Below, one piece after another: positions 21,666 through 34,103 of a DNA stretch of 64,000 bases. Source of the stretch: Molanna angustata (taxonomy: Eukaryota; Arthropoda; Insecta; Trichoptera; Molannidae); NCBI GenBank assembly GCA_963576475.1, contig OY754972.1, positions 30,923,107 to 30,987,106 on the forward strand, read 5' to 3'. Below the pieces are notes generated by a model. The model was given only the letters and a program-made list of their open reading frames with translations, was not told the DNA's origin and ran no database searches. Every line of letters begins with the position of its first letter. Position 1 is the first letter of the stretch. Position numbers and translations under genes: made by a program.

Positions 21666-21769
21666 AATACTTTAATTTCATAAAATTGTTCGAAAATTCG
21701 TCGTTCAACGGCATTACATTTTAATTAAACAGCCAAAAGTATTAAACAATTTTATGAAATCAAAGTATT
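21666..21769. repeat. Inverted repeat, 25-bp arms
   Basis: The arms are 21666-21690 and 21745-21769, with a single mismatch, flanking a 54-base spacer. They include TTTCATAAAATTGTT and its complement AACAATTTTATGAAA. Probably a small MITE. Confidence 0.8.
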
Positions 21770-21929
21770 TTTTATGTACTTTTACTTTAATTATTGTTCG
21801 AGAAACACAGTCTTAGTAGTTAAATTAGGTACTTACACTTCACATACAATTCATTAAATTATGTGGGTTGTCTTTTGTAGTACTTAAATATATGCGTACA
21901 TTAGTTTATTTGTAGTAGATAGAATTATA

Positions 21930-22112
21930 CATAGTCTAGTCTGTCAACCGACGGAATCAAAACCAACCATGTATAACCATATCATGGATATATATGGATA
22001 TATCTTACGGAGTTCTATAATATATTAAGATGTTATAGAACTCCATATGATAATTATATCCATGATATGGGTAAATATAGATGGTTTTGATTCCGCCTGA
22101 TAGACTTGCCTC
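21930..22112. mobile_element. Palindromic MITE (family P), copy 1
   Basis: CGGAATCAAAACCAACCATG and CATATCATGGATAT near the left end pair with ATATCCATGATATGGG and ATGGTTTTGATTCCGCC on the right. The spacer TAGAACTCC/GGAGTTCTATAA is also inverted. The same architecture and sequence occur at 38316-38502, which identifies it as a mobile family. The outer ends here are eroded. Confidence 0.8.
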
Positions 22113-24483
22113 CCTGACTTGTGAGGATTCGATTTTTGATTGAAACAGAGCTTTCAGTCTGGATCTATGATACGCTTAATATAAGAATCCTTTTTCTTCT
22201 TCTTCTTCTTAAATGTTTCTTCTTTAAAATCTGTCAAATTGTTATTGGGGGCGTGTATTAATTAACATTGTAAATAATCTTTTTTTAGTTGCCGAGAAAA
22301 AAATTAACGCTTTGTTATAGATTTAGTAATGAACGATATATTTATATAATAATGTAATATAGGTATATTTTTAATAGGGATCAAAGCAATCTTCTAACTG
22401 ACGAGATTTACAACGAAAATGATTTTTCATTAATCATATTTAAAAATAAAAAGAGAGTTTCCAGTATTTGTATTTAAACAGTATTTGAAATAAAATTCCA
22501 CATTTCATTCTTCAAATAATATTTTGATAATGTTGTTCTTGTGAATTTTTGTTAATTTCAAAAGTTCTTTACATACTTGTTAGTCAAAATGTTTTTACCT
22601 AAAGTTGATTTGTGTCGATTTTGGTATTGTGATATATATTTTAGTTTTTTTGTAACTTTGTTGTATTTTAATTTAAGATATGTAGACATAATATGATGTA
22701 TGTGCACATGAGATGTGTATACATACTAATAATAAATTATGATTTGCCACATGATTCCTTGAAATTTATAAATAATAGATAGTTATTTAACATAAAATAT
22801 TCGGTGTAGTGCATATTGCATAAAAATCAGGTAAATTTATATGTGGATATACAGATTGCGTAATTCAGGCGAAGCATGCGTACTACGAAATAAAATTATT
22901 GAACACATTAGTATTAGTATGGAACTATGATCCCCAAAAATGTACCCAAGATTTTACGATCAATTCTGTATTTAATTATCGGTTTCTTCGTTAATTTAGA
23001 TTACAGTTAATATAGGTTAGTCTATATTTGAATAATACTTTTGTGTCATTCATAACAACAGACTCAATGTGCAAATTGTTTTTGTATACCTACTAATAAT
23101 TAAAAAGACTATGATTGGTTCCCCTACTAGGGTATGATCTGGTCTGGCGTATAGAGCATTCTTTGAATAAATGATTTCATCGTTCCTAATAAATTCTTGC
23201 TATCCTGCTTTTTGCAGGATAGCAAGAATTTATTAGGAATTGTTTCAATTGTTTTTCAGTACTTATATCGAATTTAGATAGATAAAAATACTCCTTTAAA
23301 GACGCTATATGACTTACAAAATATTATAAATTTGACCTGTAAAATAAATTATGTGCAACATTTTTCATTTAATAATTTAGTTTTACTTTTGTAAATATTT
23401 ATTTTTATACTAAGATTAAGATTAATAATTAAGTATGCTTAGTTTATATGTACACATAAAGTTGTCTTCATGCTTCTTAATTATTAATTCATTTTCAAGT
23501 TATATATATTTTTTTTATAAAATAATAATTCTTTCATACTATATAACTGATTCTTTCTCTCTCGATTTTGATTATTTTTTATATTTTTAAGTATTTTTAT
23601 ATCTTAAAAAATGTAAATAATCATCCACATAGTTAGGTATATTTATATCACAAATGATTCATTAGACTATAATGTAATTATTTGAATATTTCAATGGTAT
23701 AAAATTATAGGAAAATATTTTTTCTTATAGTGTACGTACTCATAATAATATGCCTTTTTGTTTAAGGGAACTAGGTATGGAAGATATATTATTTACCTAT
23801 AATTTAAACGTTAAAAGATATGTATTGATTCTTATTTTATCCAAAAGCTGCTGTTTTATATGTTTTACAGGTGTAGAAATTTTAATAAAAAATATTAGTT
23901 ATTGTTCAATGTGCTTTTAAAGGATGTTAGGAGAATCGAGAAATTCGATTCCATAACTTGAATCTTAAAATATATCAACACAAATGTATTGCAAAATTTA
24001 TCAATTTTTTATCCACCAGTTGAAATTTATACTTAAATGATACGTATTTTCCTAATATTATAATGTTTTTAAATAAATCTGTTTTTTTTGATAATATTTA
24101 TGACTTATTGCAGCCATTTGAGTTGGTTGTGTATGAAGGTATAATAATGTAATATAAAATAAAGTAATAAATAAAATACAGTATTATATTGATTTGATTT
24201 ATTTCAATATTATCCCCTTTTTATAACAAACCAGTACAAACTAACTTCAATAACAATATCATGTTAGGCAAAAGAAAATATTGAGTGATTGTTGAAATGC
24301 AAATTATTTTTAAAAAAATTTTTTCAACCAAAATACCATTGGATATTTTAAAGTGTAGTCATCTGTTAATAATCAATAAAAATTTATGTAATACTAGCGC
24401 ATTCTGAATTGAAGTTAATAATATTTACAAGAATTTTGGAAAGATTCGCTAACCTAAAAAATATTATGGTCAATTACAATAAT
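22113..24483. other. AT-rich region downstream of pipe
   Basis: Apart from the hairpin at 23183-23239, I see only AT-rich sequence, short TTCTTC runs near 22194 and no coding signal. Confidence 0.4.
23183..23239. repeat. Perfect hairpin, 26-bp arms, 5-base loop
   Basis: TTCCTAATAAATTCTTGCTA to TCCTGC (23183-23208) is exactly complementary to 23214-23239, with a loop of five T. No flanking terminal repeats are obvious. The perfect arms argue for recent origin. Confidence 0.9.
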
Positions 24484-25096
24484 CCAACTGTCGATTTGTT
24501 CGAAAATTTATTTCTCTTTACATATCGACAAAGTTTCAAGCCAAGATACGCGAGATTTGTATGCTAGGTCTATATTTTTCACGTTTTTTCCAACATTAAA
24601 GTCAAAAAACACCAACTTAGAAGTTTCGCAACATATATGTATATTACATTAAAAATATAGAAAATTATCATCATCATCATCATCAGTGGCTCCACAGCCC
24701 AGGATGGGCCTTGGCCTCCTCAAGGAATCGTCTCCATTGCATCCTATCCATGGCCTTTTCTCTCCAATTCCGCACACCGGCTATTTGAAGGTCCCTCTCA
24801 ACTCCATCCATCCATTTCGGCCTATATTTCAGCAGTTTCGGCCTTCCCACACCCCTTCTTCCTTTTGGAGGCCTATACTTTTCTAGAGAATTATAGGCCT
24901 CCAAAACTTTTATACTCAGAATTTAGAATTGTTTCAATAAGGAATTATCAACTTTTGAATTTTTACTTAATTTTTCCACATATCTCAAAAACCATAAAAG
25001 CTAGAACACTGAAAATTGGTATAACTCATGAAGGTTATAACTAGTTGCATGAGATCCAACTGTCAATGGCGATCTCATGTGTTACATTCAACTAGT
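24484..25096 (+). mobile_element. Helentron-like (HINE) element interrupted by a LINE tail
   Basis: The 5' part is 24484-24650: CCAACTGTCGATTTGTTC, GCCAAGATACGCGAGATTTG and ACACCAACTTAGA. It resumes at about 24893 (AGGCCTCCAAAACTTTTATA, TTATCAACTTTTGAA, GCTAGAACACTGAAAATTGG). It ends with two facing 3' termini: ACTAGTTGCATGAGATCC at 25039, then GATCTCATGTGTTACATTC and AACTAGT at 25090-25096. No GT microsatellite is left. Confidence 0.8.
24660..24890 (-). pseudogene. RTE-like LINE ORF2 C-terminus, inserted in HINE
   Basis: The - strand translation contains KGRRGVGRPKL, KWMDGVERDLQIAGVRNWRE and RMQWRRFLEEAKAHPGLWSH before a stop. A (GAT)n tail follows (ATCATCATC on + at 24668). The GRP-W-D-W-A-R-WR-L pattern and trinucleotide tail are typical of RTE-clade 3' ends. 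Only the last 70 codons are present, as usual for 5'-truncated insertions. Confidence 0.8.
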
Positions 25097-25239
25097 ATTA
25101 TGTAAAATATTTTATAAGTTGATAAAATATATTGCTGCAAATTTATCAATGTCAACTCACATTTAATGGAAACTAATTTCTAGAATGTTGCGTTATAATT
25201 ATTTTCATTGTCTAAATATAAGTTGAAATCTATTTCCGC

Positions 25240-25470
25240 CAGTTGACATCCACTCCTGAATATGGACTTCCTACATTCCTTTTTCCACCCTTGATGTACA
25301 TCTATATTCTACTTGATACCTTAATCTCTTCTGCGCAGCTGGGATTGTCCAGAGTTTCTTACATTAGTAATAGGATACCAACACAGGAAACGTTTTTTTC
25401 TATTGTCTAAGCTGTGTGTAACATGACCATCCCAACACCAGTTAAATATTGAGATCCTTTTGATAATATC
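25240..25470 (-). pseudogene. Degenerate RTE-like LINE tail
   Basis: In the - strand, TGGTGTTGGGATGGTCATG at about 25420-25440 recalls the WxGHV motif of RTE C-termini, and QSQLRRRD follows further on. Several stops interrupt it. Identification is by motif spacing only. Confidence 0.4.
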
Positions 25471-26937
25471 CAACACTCCTGTCCTAGCTCTTATAATTTA
25501 ATTCTTAACTCTATAAGACTTATTCCAAAAATCTTTTGCTCAGTGACTATTTGAGTGGTTCTTAATATAACTTGGAATAAATAAATTACATTTTGAATTG
25601 ATATTATGTTAATTCTATTATATACCAATAAATTAATATTGTTATCATACTTAGGGATAAACATAACGTAAATATGTAAAAAAATATTTACATAATTTTT
25701 TGTTTAAATTTATTACGCCATAACATAAGTTATGCTGAAAAAACTTTTTGTGCAAAAGAAATATTTGCAGCTTAACATGAAAAAGAAAATATGAAATCAT
25801 AGCTATTCACTAATTTTCTATATGCAGGCGAATATTAAAAATGATTTGGTTACTGTGAAAAACTCATAAGATGCTTCTGAAATCCGTTTAACGCATACGC
25901 ACTGCAATATTATTAAAATATACCTACACATATCTATGTTAAAACTGCTTGTAAAACAATATGATAATCACATAAAGCCACCTGAATATACGAAACAGGT
26001 ATGTAATTTTATTTCTTCAGAAAATGAATTAGGTAATGTTATGAAAAGGTGAAAAATAATTTAATATATTAAAGATTATACTATGTAGTTTTTATTAATA
26101 ATAGTAGTAAAACATATGATCTTAACATTAATAATTCTATATATATTTACAATAATAATCCATCATATTATGCAATAACATGTTTTAAGAAAATACTCAT
26201 TCATGATATAAGATTGAATTCCAGCAATCTAGTTATACATTTTATATAATAAATCAATATTATAAGTAAAAACTACATTATCAGACTATATATTCAATTT
26301 GTTCATTAAACAAATTAAACAATTTTTGAATAAAAAATATATTATTAAATGTCATTCAATTAATTAAAAAAATTGCCTGAAAAAACAACAAACAACACTG
26401 CCTAAAACATAAATTTGCTATGGTAATTTTTCATGTATAGATTATTAGTTAAATGTCCAAAATTAATGTTTCATTTTGAAAAGGTTGTCTAATCCTGGAC
26501 ACATTGAATAAAGGTGTTACAAACATTATTTTTTATCAAAATAACATTTACAAAATAACTGTGCCGTATCATATAGGCATATTAAAAAAAATTACAAAAC
26601 CATTTCATTCACTCATATTAATTGTAACCTGTGTTTTTATGTGATGGGCGAACGATGAATTACATTATTTATTTTATTTAATTTCATCAAATTACGTGAT
26701 GTAATATTAAGATAAATTTCATATTTTAAATAAAGATATTCCTACAGTGATAATTTTTTCCTATGCATCATACTCAAATTATTTTGATAGCTGAGTTTCT
26801 TTTTACCAACATTTATAACTAATTCATTATTGAAGGAAAGTTTTTTAAACTTTTGACAGTTATAGACATAGCTAAATCAAATCTAAGGAAATATAAGTAC
26901 TTGACATGCAATTATATTGTTCATACAATATACATAC
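25471..26937. other. AT-rich intergenic sequence
   Basis: No ORF or repeat family recognised. Confidence 0.4.
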
Positions 26938-27075
26938 CTTACTCATAGCCTTCTTTATATATTGTTGACATCCATGAATCGTGACTTGCAACATTCTTTG
27001 AACATAATCTAACTTGTTTTTATACTGTCGTCTAGAGATTGGAAATTGTTTCATTATAATATACATTGTAAAATG
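26938..27075 (-). CDS. Unidentified exon-like segment (46 codons)
   Basis: On the - strand a strong acceptor (TTATTATGTTTTTCAG) ends just before 27075, and a strong donor (GTATGT) starts at 26937. The 138 nt between stay open as 46 whole codons, with MKQFPISRRQYKNKLDYVQR near the middle and ending KKAMSK. I do not recognise the protein. It is rich in Lys, Gln and Arg and has no membrane segment. Splicing to the next plausible acceptor (TTTCCTTAG at about 26885) would reach a stop at once, giving a small protein. It may belong to an unknown gene between pipe and the PP1 subunit, or be chance. Confidence 0.35.
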
Positions 27076-29929
27076 CTGAAAAACATAATAATTCTAATAA
27101 CTTCCTATAAATATAATCAGATCTTGTTTTCTAAATATAAATAATATGATGAATCGAAATATTCTTTTTCACTACAGTGTCAAGCTATCCTCTAGAGGAC
27201 TTACTCAGCTTTTTGTGCAGTTTCTTTCACCAGTAATTTTCAACGATTCTACCATATCAAAGCATTACATTTTTCCATCAATATCTTCTTATTTCATAAT
27301 CTATACATCATCTTGTTAGAAACTTATACCAACTACCTCATTCCTGTATCATTTATTAGGTTTAGATTTCTTTCAAGAATAGTTGAACCTTTGCGTAGAA
27401 AATATTGTTCTAATTAGTTGGGTAAATTTAACACAATAAATAGCCACAATTAAATATACAACATAAACTTAATTAATTTTATTCAAGATCTTTAAATAAA
27501 AACATCACACAACAAAATAAAATTATCTCACATTGCATTGCATATAAAAACAATTTGACAAAATAATAATTATAACAAGCATATTTCAGAAATTATTTTT
27601 TCACATCCAAGTATATAAAATTTATATTGCATCGAAGAAAATAATTGAATCTATTAGAATATCACATGTTTATAAAGCTACATTTGTATTTTTTCATTTC
27701 CATTATTAAAAAATAAATATTTTCATATAATTTGAAGATGAAAAAGATAAACTAACCTAACCTCATTCTATGAAGGCCTTTGAACCATTTCTATCATCAC
27801 AACTTCTTTAAAAATCATTATGTTATGAAAATAATATAAGTATAACATTTTTTGTTGAAATAAATTACTTTTGTCACTAAATTAAAAAAAAAATTAAAGC
27901 GGACTAAAGTAATCTTTCAACAGAACCTAAAACTCTATATTTTATTTGACTGATATCTAGGTATATTTGAAAATAATAAACAACAGATTAACAATCTATC
28001 ATAATTATTATACAGTATGAAAATTATCCTTCTTTGTGGACATTAATGGTCTCATTAATTAAGATAGATAAGTTTGAAGCAAAAACTATCATTTGAATTA
28101 TTTAAATGTTGCACTAAATTGTATTCAGAAAGCATCCTTGACAAATTAATTAATATGAAATTGACAAGCTTCATTTCAAGTAGATACACCCATAATGCCA
28201 ATGATACAACCAGCGCCACCTGTGAATTATAATTTGTTTGCACCTACATATGCCAAACTAACTACATCTTAGATGGCGCTGTTACATTTGTATTGTAGTT
28301 CTACTACCGGGTAGTCATCCCTTGCCAATTCATTCTACTGCCAACTGTTGTTTCATTTGACTGCTACTGTAGTTTACAGATAACATTTTGTAAGGCTTTA
28401 CTCATATCTACACACATTCCAAAAACTAATATTATCTTAAATTAATATTACAAACATAATATATATATATATATAGGTAATAATCTCCATATTTATTAAT
28501 AAAAACGTTTCTCTTGATGAATATTGCTTTTCCGTTTTTTATTGTTTTATTGTCCTTGAAATGATTACACCACAAAATGATTATTAGTTAATATTCACAA
28601 TATTTTTTAGTACTAAACATTTAGTTTCACAGAATAAAAATAAACTAAAATATACTTAATCCATTTTACTTAAATATCACTGCAAAATGTTGTAAGATTT
28701 TTATGTATAAAATATGAAGAGCTACTTTACACAAAGACGAAAGAAAAGCTTAATTAATTCAAATGTTTGGGAAAAATAACAATAATCATCATCAGGGGAA
28801 TAAATATGTATATTTATTTTTAGTATCTGATGTAAATTGACATGAAATAGATTACATTTGTTTATAATCAATGGTCAAAAAAAAAGTATCTACAATAATT
28901 CGAAATAAAAGGAAAATCCTCTTCCACTCTGATAATGGATAGCGCAATTAGTCCCAAACTATAGAAAAAATAACGCAGAAGACAAATTTGGGTTTCTTGC
29001 TTGATTGACTTGATTACATGTGTGCGCAAACCGTACCCTTTCAGGCCCAAAACTTTCAAGATGTTTAGAGATATTGTGGTGTTAAAGGAATAGAATTGCA
29101 CATATGTAAGCAAAACTATTTGCTTTATTTCAACTTATTATGTTATTTCTAAAATAATTATAATTGGTTATTGCTATTTAATAAAACAACACTTAGGTAT
29201 TTCTCAAATTTATTAAGATTATTATTTATACTCAATAATTTGTCAATAGTATTTTCAAAAAATAAACTATCTGTGTGATTCATTTTTAATATGGCACTAC
29301 TTTGTAAATGTATTATAATGTCACCAAATAATTATTATTGAACTAATAGATTAAAAATTATGACAAATATAATAATCACAGAGCATATAAAAATATAGAT
29401 GAAATAGCTGTCATTGATTGAAATATCAATAATAATATTAAATAAAGCATGCCTTTGTATTGTATATTTAAAATACTACTCGAATTTTTGAAAATATTTT
29501 ATATAATATTCATTCAGTAACTGTGAAAAAAAAAATCATAAACATACTTTGTACCTACTTTTAATGTACCTAACTGAAGACAATTCTCACTAAACAAAAT
29601 GAAGATATTCTTGCAATTTATGTTAAAAAAACTTTATTAAAATACAATTTAAAATCATCATGAATCATTTTCATATGTACATGTAGAATTGTGGTAAATT
29701 TTAAGATTCCGATATCGGGTACATTTTAACAGTAAATATAAGAAAAAGTATACATTTTTGTAAATTTCTTTTCTAAAAATACATATATTATAATTTCGTT
29801 TAACTTTATGTACTGAGTACATACAAAATAATGTAACATTTTAAGTAGTACTGAGTACAATACATTAAAATTTTCATAGAAAATTGTTGATTGTTTTTTT
29901 TTATTTTAAAACTTATATATTCCATCATC
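27076..29929. other. AT-rich region, no firm genes
   Basis: Contains a (AT)n run near 28460. On the - strand, an open segment at 28055-28228 follows a possible acceptor (AATTCACAG) and translates to a hydrophobic VALVVSLALWVYLL stretch. Another open segment lies at 28868-29113. Neither is recognisable, and both could be chance openings. Confidence 0.35.
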
Positions 29930-30063
29930 ATTGGCAACACATCGCAAGGTGGAACCTGGCTTCCAATAGAAGTCTTCGCCATTCAAATCCGTCGGTGGTT
30001 CTATCTCTACAGTTGACTATACCCAAGGAGTCTATCTAGGTCCCCCTGGACGCTGTTCATCCA
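29930..30063 (-). pseudogene. RTE-like LINE 3' tail
   Basis: The - strand reads a degenerate RRPG/GGPR segment, then DGFEWRRLLLEARFHLA and CCQ before stops, with GATGATGG at the end. This is the same C-terminal pattern (W-R-L-EA) and trinucleotide tail as the other RTE-like fragments in the window. Confidence 0.6.
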
Positions 30064-32297
30064 TCTTAGCTTTGATATAAATCTTATATATTTAATGTGT
30101 CATATAGGAGTATGCTTTATTTATATATTTTAAACCAATTTGACATTTCATTAATAAATTGTGCATACATAGGATGAATAATGCTTTTATTTTTTTTCAA
30201 TTTACAGACTATTCCAATAGGTGATATTTTTAAACAGAACTATTCTAAAATAATGACTACAGCCTTACACGCATTTACTATTTATTTGAAATAAAAACTT
30301 TTATAAGTATATTTACATAAAAAAGTCTTTTGATGCAAAATGTCGGAACAAAGTTCACTTTATCAACAGAATTTTAAATTAAGTAACACTATGCAACCTT
30401 TATTATTATAAACATGCTCCAAGATACTCTGTGAAACACCTGATTGTGAGTGAATCATACTTGAATTTTCATAATGTTAAGTTTGTCATACTTGTATTTT
30501 TAAGATGCTAATAAGAAAGTCATAAATCATTTTGGCATTTGACGAAACATCATCAGACTACACAAATGAGAATATTAGAAATTTGAGGTAGGTACATATA
30601 ATTCATAAATTACTTTATTAACAAAAAAATGCATTTAAACCAGAATCCTCACATATATTTAAGTATATTTCTTGACTTCAGCTTTATATGGAAGATTTTC
30701 TAAAATAGATTTTGGTTTTAAAAGAAATTAATACTTGCTTTTCATTGTAATTTTTAGCAAAATTTATGCTCGATACTAATGTTTGTAATGCAATATATAC
30801 ACTTATGATGGATAAATGAGACATTAAAATACCTACAACAACACTGACATTTATTCAATATATTGGCATTTCTAAAATTTATTTATCTACAGTATATAAT
30901 TTATCTTTAATAGTGGCAGCATCATCATCAGTAAATAGTATTACTTCTATCTATAAACAAATTTAATAAAAAATAATTTGTATAAGTCATTTTCTTTTAT
31001 ACATACATAGAATGATTTATATTTTGAATTATGCGATTACCATTATAAAATATAAAATATTTATTTTCACAATAGGTACCTACACAGAGATAACAAGATT
31101 TTTATATTTCTAGAGTATGTATAATAATCGATGCACATGTATGTAAGGCTGTTGATTAATATATTTCATTAATATTTCATACATCTACGAGTATATTAAA
31201 ATATTGGTGGATTTATTTATCAATTTTAACAAATCAACAATTATACATATGTCATTTTTTATTAGCTGATCATCCATTTTACTTAGTGATTTTTTATATA
31301 AACATGTGGATCACTACAACAATTATATTCTATGTGATATTTTTAAGTCAACATTTAATACATATTTAAATATATTTTTTCAATACAAATTATCTTGGCT
31401 GACAACAGAAAATATTTATATACAGCAATAATGTAAAAAAATGAAACATATAGGTATACAATATGATAACATTTTTGATGGTTCTATGATGGTATTGCTA
31501 AAATTGAACCAATAAATGCAATCAAAGTTTTCTTTTTTAACAAACACAAATAATCTTATGTACAATATTATTTCTATACCTAAATAAAATATAACTAGCC
31601 TTTAAGCTCAACTAGATTAATAGATTATTTTGATTTCAAGAAGCGTAAACCTCTTTTTAGAATAAATATATAAAATTCAATTGTTACAACAAATTGGTGT
31701 TACAACTTCACTAATAAGTAAATATGTAAAAATCATTTCAATATAATCAGATCATTCATATAAAAATTAATATCTTAAATTCGTTTAGCATTTAAAATGA
31801 ATAAAAAGACATTAACAAAATTAATTAATAAAAGACTCATGAATGCTTGCGAACAATACTTGATAGTTTCACAATCAGATTATTTTTACTTAAAAACATT
31901 TTAAATATTTTACAATGATTATTGGAATTCATTGGATGAGCAAACTTAAAAAAAACGTTAATGTATGAGTCGTTGTGTTGAAATCTTTAACAAAATACTC
32001 ATTATGGAGAGAGAAATAACTGATCAAGGTTGCAAAACATGGAACATTAAAGATGATATTTTAAAAACAAAAAAAAGAACTAAAACTAATGACATTGATT
32101 TCTGAGCCTCGCTATCTAAGGAAAAACCCATTGGGAACATGTTCATCCAACGGTTTTATCAGTTGGGAGAACCTAAATAGGATACAAATGAGACTGTCAG
32201 CCAAACTACTTCTAACCCTCAATAGAATGGCACCTCCAATATTTCAGGAGGAAATCCAAAGGAACATTTAATGATGTGTAATTATTATAATGATCAA
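30064..32297 (-). other. AT-rich, includes 3' UTR of the PP1 subunit gene
   Basis: The PP1-subunit stop codon is at 32298-32300, so the sequence to its left is 3' UTR for an unknown distance. Many TTTATT (AATAAA on -) hexamers occur, and none stands out. 32090-32270 has a less AT-biased composition. No other gene seen. Confidence 0.4.
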
Positions 32298-34103
32298 CTA
32301 ATAAAATGATGGATGCCAGTTGTCACCAGGATGTAAAACAGATAAGTGATAAAAATTAGTTGGCTGTGAATTAGCGACACACTGAAAGCAGTAATTTGCA
32401 CCTGTATTATTGTCCCAAAACTGACATCCCTTGCACATGAACCTCACTGCAAACTGTAATGTTTGACCTATACTAAGAGTGTGTGCATATAACAAGAACT
32501 GGAAACGATCGGAAAACCCATCGCAAGAGTTGGGCACATAGGACGCTTGGAGATCGGAGAAGGTTTTCCAATTGTCCAATGTATACCTTATTTGTACAGA
32601 TTTGTGATAATCCAAATTCCTCACTCTAACCGTACCGCACACAGATATAGTCGCTCCTTCTTGCACGACGGCATTTTCTAAACAAACACTTCTTGAATTT
32701 AAGATATCCAAAAAGTTCGCCAGCTCTCCCGGTTGTTGGAACAAACATATCAGACGTTTGTCTTTAGGTGGGTGCAGATTTATCGGTTGTGTAATGTTAT
32801 CGGATGAAGTCAGACCAATATCTGCATCACGGAGGTCCTCAAAAGCAGATTTAGGTATGTTTGGTATGTCATCCATAAATGTCTTGACATCAGCTAAATC
32901 TAAGCCTAAAACATCGGCAAACCTCACAATTTTTTTTCTTCCTGGTGTTCCAGGTGGTGTCTTTCCCGATCTGAGGGAAGAACACCTTCTTACTCGTTGT
33001 GGTCGATCGTCAATTTCAATATCATCTTGAGATGCAGTGTCCAACACTTCCTCAGTTTGAGTTGCATCATCGATTTCTGGAACAACGTTTTGTGTCTCAA
33101 TTTTCGCTTCTGGAGTTTGAGTGGAGTCTTCTTTGAATTGATTTTCATTTTCGTTAGTAACTTTTAACGAACATTCATCGTTAGTAACTTTGTGTTCATT
33201 TTCATGAGCATAACCATTTTCTACACAGGGATCGTCGTTGTCTATTATTTCTAACGATATTTCGACATTTTCTCGTAATGGAAAATCTTTAGTTCCAGCA
33301 ACTTTTTGTGAAAAGTCGATTTCATCTAATTCGGGTTCTTGCGGTGAAGTAATGCCGTCGACATATTCTTCTAAAGTAATTGGCCCTATAGAGTCTACAG
33401 CATCGACTTCTAAAGGATACACCTCCATTCCTGAACAATCCCTTTTTTGGCAATCGTCAAATCTTATTGGAGAGAAAAGAGTGTTTTTACTTTCTGCGAG
33501 ACTACCGTAATCTGTGTAACCGTTTTCTCTGGCAAGTGGTTGCGTCTTTATCGGTGATTTCCTTTCTGGAGTTGGAGTTTTACAGTTAATTATTTGTTCT
33601 CTTATATCACTAGACAGTTTCAACTTGCTTAAGTTGGCAACAGTATTCGTCATCGAGTTGTCATCGTAAAGCCTCTGGTATTTATGTACACTGGATAACT
33701 TGTTGCTTGTATCGGGATCATTTTCCAGATCGAAATAGTTGGCATCACTGTCGCTATTACTATGCGGGGAGTCTTGTTCAGCGGGGGATGAGAACACGCA
33801 CCCTGATTCCGGGTCGGAAGGTCTCGATTTACCGTTGGTAATGGCTTCTCCTGGCACCTCGTCCACAGGACTTGAGGGGCTGCCGAGATCGACGTCAAAG
33901 TCGAAATAGACATCCGAGTCGGAATGATGTCGGCGGTTGCTAGTAGGTTGTGCCGTGAGCCAGGAGTCCTCTCCAGGTCGCGGCTCCGCCCCGAGCCTCC
34001 GCAGACGCGTGTGAAGCCTCCTGGCGAAGGCTTCCGCCCTTCCCCTGCAGGACATGGGCAGCAGGGAGCCCAGGCCGCACTGACCCTCGCCACCTGAGCT
34101 CAT
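32298..34103 (-). CDS. Protein phosphatase 1 glycogen-targeting regulatory subunit (PPP1R3 family)
   Basis: A 601-codon ORF in one exon. Proteins of this family hold PP1 on glycogen so that it dephosphorylates glycogen synthase and phosphorylase. The N-terminus has LLPMSCRGRAEAFARRL, conserved among insect members. A long acidic, low-complexity middle follows (about residues 60-380). GRKKIVRFADVLGL at about 391-404 contains the RVxF-type PP1-docking motif (VRF). A CBM21 carbohydrate-binding domain occupies about 455-590, with VRVRNLDYHKSVQIRYTLDNW, DRFQFLLYA and FWDNNTGANYCFQC. An acceptor (TAATTTTAG) ends at 34110, six bases before this ATG, so an upstream exon must exist, either 5' UTR or more coding. 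In flies the counterparts are Gbs-70E and Gbs-76A; I cannot tell which. Confidence 0.93.
   Translation of the reverse strand: MSSGGEGQCGLGSLLPMSCRGRAEAFARRLHTRLRRLGAEPRPGEDSWLTAQPTSNRRHHSDSDVYFDFDVDLGSPSSPVDEVPGEAITNGKSRPSDPESGCVFSSPAEQDSPHSNSDSDANYFDLENDPDTSNKLSSVHKYQRLYDDNSMTNTVANLSKLKLSSDIREQIINCKTPTPERKSPIKTQPLARENGYTDYGSLAESKNTLFSPIRFDDCQKRDCSGMEVYPLEVDAVDSIGPITLEEYVDGITSPQEPELDEIDFSQKVAGTKDFPLRENVEISLEIIDNDDPCVENGYAHENEHKVTNDECSLKVTNENENQFKEDSTQTPEAKIETQNVVPEIDDATQTEEVLDTASQDDIEIDDRPQRVRRCSSLRSGKTPPGTPGRKKIVRFADVLGLDLADVKTFMDDIPNIPKSAFEDLRDADIGLTSSDNITQPINLHPPKDKRLICLFQQPGELANFLDILNSRSVCLENAVVQEGATISVCGTVRVRNLDYHKSVQIRYTLDNWKTFSDLQASYVPNSCDGFSDRFQFLLYAHTLSIGQTLQFAVRFMCKGCQFWDNNTGANYCFQCVANSQPTNFYHLSVLHPGDNWHPSFY

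Noticed and set aside
28868..29113. Membrane-protein exon on the - strand
   Set aside because: Hydrophobic but without convincing splice sites or recognisable motifs; AT-rich DNA often yields such frames.
33650..34093. Second ORF (147 codons) overlapping the PP1 subunit
   Set aside because: Shadow frame of the well-supported 601-codon ORF.
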